Positions 59,522 to 64,000 of a DNA stretch of 64,000 bases are shown in pieces; the stretch's first letter is position 1, and every line of letters starts with the position of its first letter. Where the stretch lies: the NCBI RefSeq assembly GCF_018100805.1, contig NZ_JAGJEA010000003.1, positions 62,001-126,000 on the forward strand, read 5' to 3'. Both the position numbers and the translations under genes were made by a program. The notes below the pieces were generated by a model, which was not told the DNA's origin, did not search any database, and worked only from the letters and a program-made list of their open reading frames with translations. Origin of the DNA: Aquimarina sp. MMG016 (GTDB lineage: Bacteria; Bacteroidota; Bacteroidia; Flavobacteriales; Flavobacteriaceae).

Positions 59522-60292
59522 CTATTTAGCCAAAAAACTCGTTAGTGGGCTACTTGCTTCTGCGTGTTGTTTTACAGGAGCTAGTTTCGCATTATAAGCC
59601 ATTCTACCCGCTTCTACTGCCATTTTAAAAGCTTCAGCCATCGTTACAGGTTGCTGAGATACTGCAATAGCCGTATTGACCAAGACTGCATCTGCACCTA
59701 TTTCCATAGCATGGGCTGCATGTGAAGGGCTTCCGATACCGGCATCCACTATCACTGGAACATTGCTCTGATCTATGATAATTTCTAAAAACTCTAATGT
59801 TTTTAATCCTTTGTTACTTCCTATAGGTGCTCCTAATGGCATTACACATTGAGCGCCTACTTCTTCTAAGCGCTTGCATAACACAGGATCTGCATGGATA
59901 TATGGCATCACCACGAAACCAAGTTGAACCAATTTCTCTGCCGCTTTTAAGGTTTCAATAGGGTCAGGTAATAGATATTTGGGATCCGGATGAATCTCTA
60001 GTTTTACCCAATTGGTTTCTAATGCTTCTCTTGCCAACTGAGCTGCAAAAATTGCTTCTTTAGCATCTCTGACACCAGAAGTATTAGGCAATAAATTAAT
60101 TCTTGGATGATCTAAATGATTTAATATATCATCACTTTCACTATTAACATCTACACGTTTAAGTGCCACGGTAATCAATTCACTCTCCGAAGCTAATAAA
60201 GCATCTCTCATTAATTGAGAAGAACTGAATTTTCCTGTTCCTGTAAATAATCGTGATGAAAATTCTTTGTCAGCAATTTTTAGTTTATCCAT
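59522..60292 (-). CDS. thiG: Thiazole synthase ThiG
   Basis: A 256-residue TIM-barrel enzyme that joins 1-deoxy-xylulose phosphate, dehydroglycine and the ThiS thiocarboxylate to form the thiazole phosphate. The Schiff-base Lys is in [17 protein letters not shown], and phosphate-binding loops [31 protein letters not shown] are clear. Length is normal. It begins 4 bases after thiE, so the two are coupled. A repeat-rich gap and a four-helix gene separate it from thiH. Confidence 0.96.
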   Translation of the reverse strand: MDKLKIADKEFSSRLFTGTGKFSSSQLMRDALLASESELITVALKRVDVNSESDDILNHLDHPRINLLPNTSGVRDAKEAIFAAQLAREALETNWVKLEIHPDPKYLLPDPIETLKAAEKLVQLGFVVMPYIHADPVLCKRLEEVGAQCVMPLGAPIGSNKGLKTLEFLEIIIDQSNVPVIVDAGIGSPSHAAHAMEIGADAVLVNTAIAVSQQPVTMAEAFKMAVEAGRMAYNAKLAPVKQHAEASSPLTSFLAK

Positions 60293-60296
60293 CTTT

Positions 60297-60938
60297 TTAA
60301 CTATTAGCGTCTAGCTGATTAGCTATTAGCATTTTTATATTTTTTATTTTTTGTTCTAAGTCTTCCTGGTCTGTCAGCATTCCTGAAACTGCAATTCCGG
60401 ATACCCCTGTTCGCATTAGTACTTCAATATCCTTTGTTTCAATTCCTCCAATTGCTACAATAGGTAATTCTGAATTCTGAATTCTGAATTCTGATATTAT
60501 TTTTTTGTATCCTTCCAGGCCAAGTATTGGACTTAGTTTCTTTTTGGTTTTTGTATATCTAAAAGGACCGAGACCTACATAATCTACCTTATCCTTTATA
60601 TGTTGCATACAATTTTCTAAGGTATTTGCTGTGCCGCCAATGATATAATTTTCTCCTAATATTTTTCTTGCTTCTATAGGATTCATATCCTCTAACCCTA
60701 AATGTACACCATCTGCCTGAGCTGCTTTTGCCACTCCAACATTGTCATTTATAATCATAATCGCTTCGTATCGATCACAAATCTCTCTGCACTTCAAAGC
60801 TGTATTTAAGTATGTTGCCATATCAACATCCTTGAGGCGTAGTTGTATCCAACGGCCTCCAGCTTTACAGACCTGTTCTATATTATGAAGATGTTCTTTT
60901 GGAGTATTTCCTTGTGAGATATATTGTAGTCCAGTCAT
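60297..60938 (-). CDS. thiE: Thiamine-phosphate synthase ThiE, with a repeat inside
   Basis: A 213-residue TIM-barrel enzyme that couples HMP-PP and thiazole phosphate to thiamine phosphate. Motifs: QLRLKDVD (substrate), [31 protein letters not shown] and [17 protein letters not shown] 7-bp tandem repeat is translated as [14 protein letters not shown] (about 154-167), between the GPFR region and the VAIGGI phosphate loop. The other conserved residues are unchanged. It overlaps the four-helix gene upstream by one base. Confidence 0.93.
   Translation of the reverse strand: MTGLQYISQGNTPKEHLHNIEQVCKAGGRWIQLRLKDVDMATYLNTALKCREICDRYEAIMIINDNVGVAKAAQADGVHLGLEDMNPIEARKILGENYIIGGTANTLENCMQHIKDKVDYVGLGPFRYTKTKKKLSPILGLEGYKKIISEFRIQNSELPIVAIGGIETKDIEVLMRTGVSGIAVSGMLTDQEDLEQKIKNIKMLIANQLDANS
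60467..60494 (-). repeat. Tandem 7-bp repeat (ATTCTGA) inside thiE
   Basis: Four exact copies of ATTCTGA, translated as EFRIQNSE. It is the same unit as in leuS at 41771-41803. Confidence 0.85.
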
Positions 60939-61312
60939 CAGCTTTTAGAAGTTAAGGAGTTAAGAATCGCTTTACAATACCCGTTTAACAATTTGCTTAC
61001 TTCAATTATCAAGTCTATTTCTTCAGAAATACCTTCTGAATAATTTAAATCTTTTGTAAGAATCAAATAATACCTACATTCTTCCAATGAACCTTGCGCT
61101 ATATTAAAAAACCTCAACTTATCTTTAGTTCCTTTCTTTTTATATCCTTCTGCAATATTGGCTGGAATAGATACTGAAGCCCTTCTAAATTGATTGGATA
61201 AGCCATAGGTTTCGGATTTAGGAAAGCTCTCTGTTAACTTATAAACTTTCAGAACAAATTGATGTGCTTTTTGCCAAACAATTAGACTCTCAAATGATGT
61301 TGATTTATCCAT
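60938..61312 (-). CDS. Four-helix-bundle protein, 23S rRNA IVS family (copy 2)
   Basis: A 124-residue protein with the family pattern SLIVWQKAHQFVLKVYKLTESFPKSETYGLSNQFRRASVSIPANIAEGYKKKGTKDK (shown in parts: FRRASVSIPANIAEG). It is homologous to the copy at 59077 but clearly diverged, so the two are separate arrivals or an old duplication. It sits between thiD and thiE in the thiamine operon and overlaps thiE by one base. Confidence 0.87.
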   Translation of the reverse strand: MDKSTSFESLIVWQKAHQFVLKVYKLTESFPKSETYGLSNQFRRASVSIPANIAEGYKKKGTKDKLRFFNIAQGSLEECRYYLILTKDLNYSEGISEEIDLIIEVSKLLNGYCKAILNSLTSKS

Positions 61313-61348
61313 TCTATTTAAAAATTTTAACTTCTTTCTTCATAACTT

Positions 61349-62113
61349 CTACACTCTATGATATCCTAGTAAGCTTTTATTTGAGCTCAACACTTTCTCT
61401 GTATATCGTTTCCCTCTAAAGCATGCTTTTAATAATGGGAATCCTAATGCTAAATATGTTATAATTGCAGAGGAGAGCACACAACCACTCCCATGTTTTT
61501 CTGAAATATTCTGACTTTTAGGGTTTATTACAAAATACTTTCCGTTTTTAGTGAATAATTCATCTTTTCCAACAGCTTCTTTTCTATGTCCTCCTTTTAG
61601 AAATAAATTCGTTTTAGAACAGATATATCCGATTGCTTCTTCTATAGTTTTATCATTATACAACTTATGAATCTCTTCATAATTAGGAGTTAATAGATAA
61701 ATTTTATCTAAAATCTCATCAAATCTGCTTCTTGATTCCGCTCGTAGAGACATATTATGGAAATCAAAATCTGAACTTGATTTTAGTATAGGATCTAAAA
61801 TGATTTTTACTTTAGCATTCTTCTCTACTAAAAAATCTATGATTTCGTTTAGTCCCTCCCAGTTTTGTGCAATACCAATTTTTACAAAATCTATACTAAA
61901 TCGATCAAACAAAATTTCGATTTGACTTTTAATTACTTCAACATCGATCCAATGACAAGCTATTAATTCAACATCACTCTGAACTGTATTTGCGGTACAA
62001 ACTGCTAATCCATATCCTTTTAACGCCTCAATGGTTTTGATATCTGCCGTAAGCCCTGCTCCTCCTGATGGATCAAAACCCGCAATGGTTAATATGTAAG
62101 GACGGTTTTTCAT
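61349..62113 (-). CDS. thiD: Hydroxymethylpyrimidine/phosphomethylpyrimidine kinase ThiD
   Basis: A 254-residue ribokinase-fold enzyme that phosphorylates HMP twice to HMP-PP. It has the start PYILTIAGFDPSGGAGLTADIKTIEALKGYGLAVCTANTVQ, the metal/ATP segment ILDPILKSSS and the C-terminal catalytic motif EKHGSGCVLSSAIITYLALG. Length is a little short of the 260-270 usual but within range. It lies 37 bases before the second four-helix gene. Confidence 0.95.
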   Translation of the reverse strand: MKNRPYILTIAGFDPSGGAGLTADIKTIEALKGYGLAVCTANTVQSDVELIACHWIDVEVIKSQIEILFDRFSIDFVKIGIAQNWEGLNEIIDFLVEKNAKVKIILDPILKSSSDFDFHNMSLRAESRSRFDEILDKIYLLTPNYEEIHKLYNDKTIEEAIGYICSKTNLFLKGGHRKEAVGKDELFTKNGKYFVINPKSQNISEKHGSGCVLSSAIITYLALGFPLLKACFRGKRYTEKVLSSNKSLLGYHRV

Positions 62114-62142
62114 ATATCTTTCTGAAAAATTATCTGTTCTGT

Positions 62143-62211
62143 GTCAAACTGAGCTTGTCGAAGTTATTATACATTTGATTTTCAATATATCTTCGACAAG
62201 TTCAGACTGAC
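62143..62211. repeat. Dispersed inverted repeat (CTTCGACAAGCTCA type), copy 2
   Basis: Two 21-base arms, GTCAAACTGAGCTTGTCGAAG in part CTGAGCTTGTCGAAG and its near complement CTTCGACAAGTTCAG at 62191, around a 27-base loop. It is the same family as 39521-39588 and lies between thiD and the second thiE-like gene. Confidence 0.8.
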
Positions 62212-62251
62212 AAAATAGATTCATTTATACCTTTTTTTGGGTTAGCTTAAA

Positions 62252-62848
62252 CTATTTTATTGTTTTTAGTTTATTATAAATCGCTTTAAAACTTTCTAAA
62301 GAATCATTTGTATTCCATATTCCTCCTAAAACTCCAACACCTTTGAATCCTAGATCAAAAGTTGCTTGTAAGGTGTCTTGATTAATTCCCCCCATTCCAA
62401 TCACTTTTGCTTCTAGCTCATGAACTTCAAAACCTTTACCTTCATATCCTTTTTTTGAAATAGATCCAAAGACAGGACTTAACAAGACATATTCAAAATC
62501 AGCTTGACATGCTACTATATCCTCTTTAGAATGAAAAGAGCTCGTTACTGAAAATCCTTTGTTTTTATATACCTGCACAGTTACATTAAGTGCATCTTCT
62601 AGATCTAATCGGGCCTGTTCTTGTAAATGGATGCCACGTAATCTATAATCTATTGTTAACTCTGGAAACTGATGTGTCATAATTCGATTATGATACTTTG
62701 TGTCAATTTGATCTAACAATGCACGATATCCATCAATTGTAAAACTTGGTTTACGCAAGTGTAATATTTCCAAACCAGCGTCGAACAAATTGTTGATTTG
62801 CTGTGCTTCGTTTGGCAATGGTTTCTCTGATGTGAGTACTATAATCAT
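62252..62848 (-). CDS. Second thiamine-phosphate-synthase-like protein (TenI-like)
   Basis: A 198-residue TIM barrel related to ThiE. It keeps LHLRKPSFTIDGYRALLDQI, RGIHLQEQARLD and LLSPVFGSISKKGYEG, plus the phosphate loop AKVIGMGGINQDTL. The ThiE pyrophosphate/metal motif INDxxxxA is replaced by MTHQFPELTIDYRL, and GxSxH reads SSFHSKED. These changes point to TenI, a thiazole tautomerase in Bacillus, rather than to a second ThiE. It lies between thiC and thiD in the operon. Confidence 0.82.
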   Translation of the reverse strand: MIIVLTSEKPLPNEAQQINNLFDAGLEILHLRKPSFTIDGYRALLDQIDTKYHNRIMTHQFPELTIDYRLRGIHLQEQARLDLEDALNVTVQVYKNKGFSVTSSFHSKEDIVACQADFEYVLLSPVFGSISKKGYEGKGFEVHELEAKVIGMGGINQDTLQATFDLGFKGVGVLGGIWNTNDSLESFKAIYNKLKTIK

Positions 62849-62855
62849 TTTTTTT

Positions 62856-62917
62856 GGTATCGGGTATCAGTTGTCGGGTATCGGGTTTCGGTGATTCTGA
62901 TACCCGGTAGTCGATAG
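62856..62917. repeat. GTATCGGGTATC-type dispersed repeat before the TenI-like gene
   Basis: Words GGTATCGGGT, TCGGGTATCG and TGATACCCGG repeat in direct and inverted order between thiC and the TenI-like gene. Related words lie at 59030-59062 and 59428-59518. Confidence 0.65.
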
Positions 62918-62923
62918 CTGTTG

Positions 62924-64000
<1,077 letters not shown>

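Overview
The window reads as a stretch of chromosome from a marine-type member of the Flavobacteriaceae (Bacteroidota). The evidence is low GC content, TAnnTTTG-type -7 promoter elements, a type IX secretion sorting domain, a TonB-dependent receptor paired with a surface lipoprotein, Bacteroidota-only families (DUF4296, DUF4271, DUF3098, DUF3127), and the dispersed repeats typical of this phylum, some of them translated inside genes (EFRIQNS, SPLEGGQGDV, PETRYLKP). I cannot fix the genus; an Aquimarina-like genome would fit. I saw no rRNA, tRNA, CRISPR array, prophage or intact insertion sequence.

Layout. 1-2816: start of an Mrp-like gene, a barrel-like surface protein and a trmB-lysE-alkyltransferase-like operon. 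3036-15228: a phosphate block with a PhoR/PhoB-like pair, a PiT transporter with PhoU-like tail, a phosphate-selective porin, a ChrA transporter, a small MORN protein and a TonB receptor/lipoprotein pair. Five intergenic regions here carry heptamers close to TTAACAT repeated every 11 bp, which I read as a Pho box. 15229-15809: a gene-poor gap with nested inverted repeats. 15810-18783: anti-sigma-like TPR protein, ECF sigma factor, MATE pump. 19090-22857: orphan sorting-domain protein, a tight operon of LuxE-like, transglutaminase-like and DUF350 genes, a YHS protein and a possible small membrane protein after tyrS. 24336-27608: a large membrane-anchored TPR-CHAT protease-like protein. 27650-32804: epimerase, then dpm1-like/pyrC/DUF4296, then DUF4271/hemD.

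32883-43795: central metabolism (pckA, saccharopine dehydrogenase with an Lrp regulator, alanine dehydrogenase, panE) and leuS, whose protein carries an extra segment and two repeat-derived insertions. 44011-48662: an envelope run ftsX-lgt-DUF3098-uppP-truB-tonB-like. 48659-56837: housekeeping genes (tag, upp, aat, HIT, greA and others), an SSB-tail DUF3127 protein and a degenerate Rieske-like lipoprotein. 56834-64000: a thiamine operon on the minus strand (thiC, a second thiE-like gene, thiD, thiE, thiG, thiH, thiF-like) interrupted by two four-helix-bundle genes of the 23S rRNA IVS family and by dispersed repeats; thiC runs off the right edge.

The strongest candidates for something little described are the 11-bp-phased Pho-box system with a TonB/lipoprotein pair as a possible phosphate-starvation uptake module, the inverted-repeat array at 15398-15545, a terminator-like hairpin in the greA leader, and the SSB-like tail on the DUF3127 protein.
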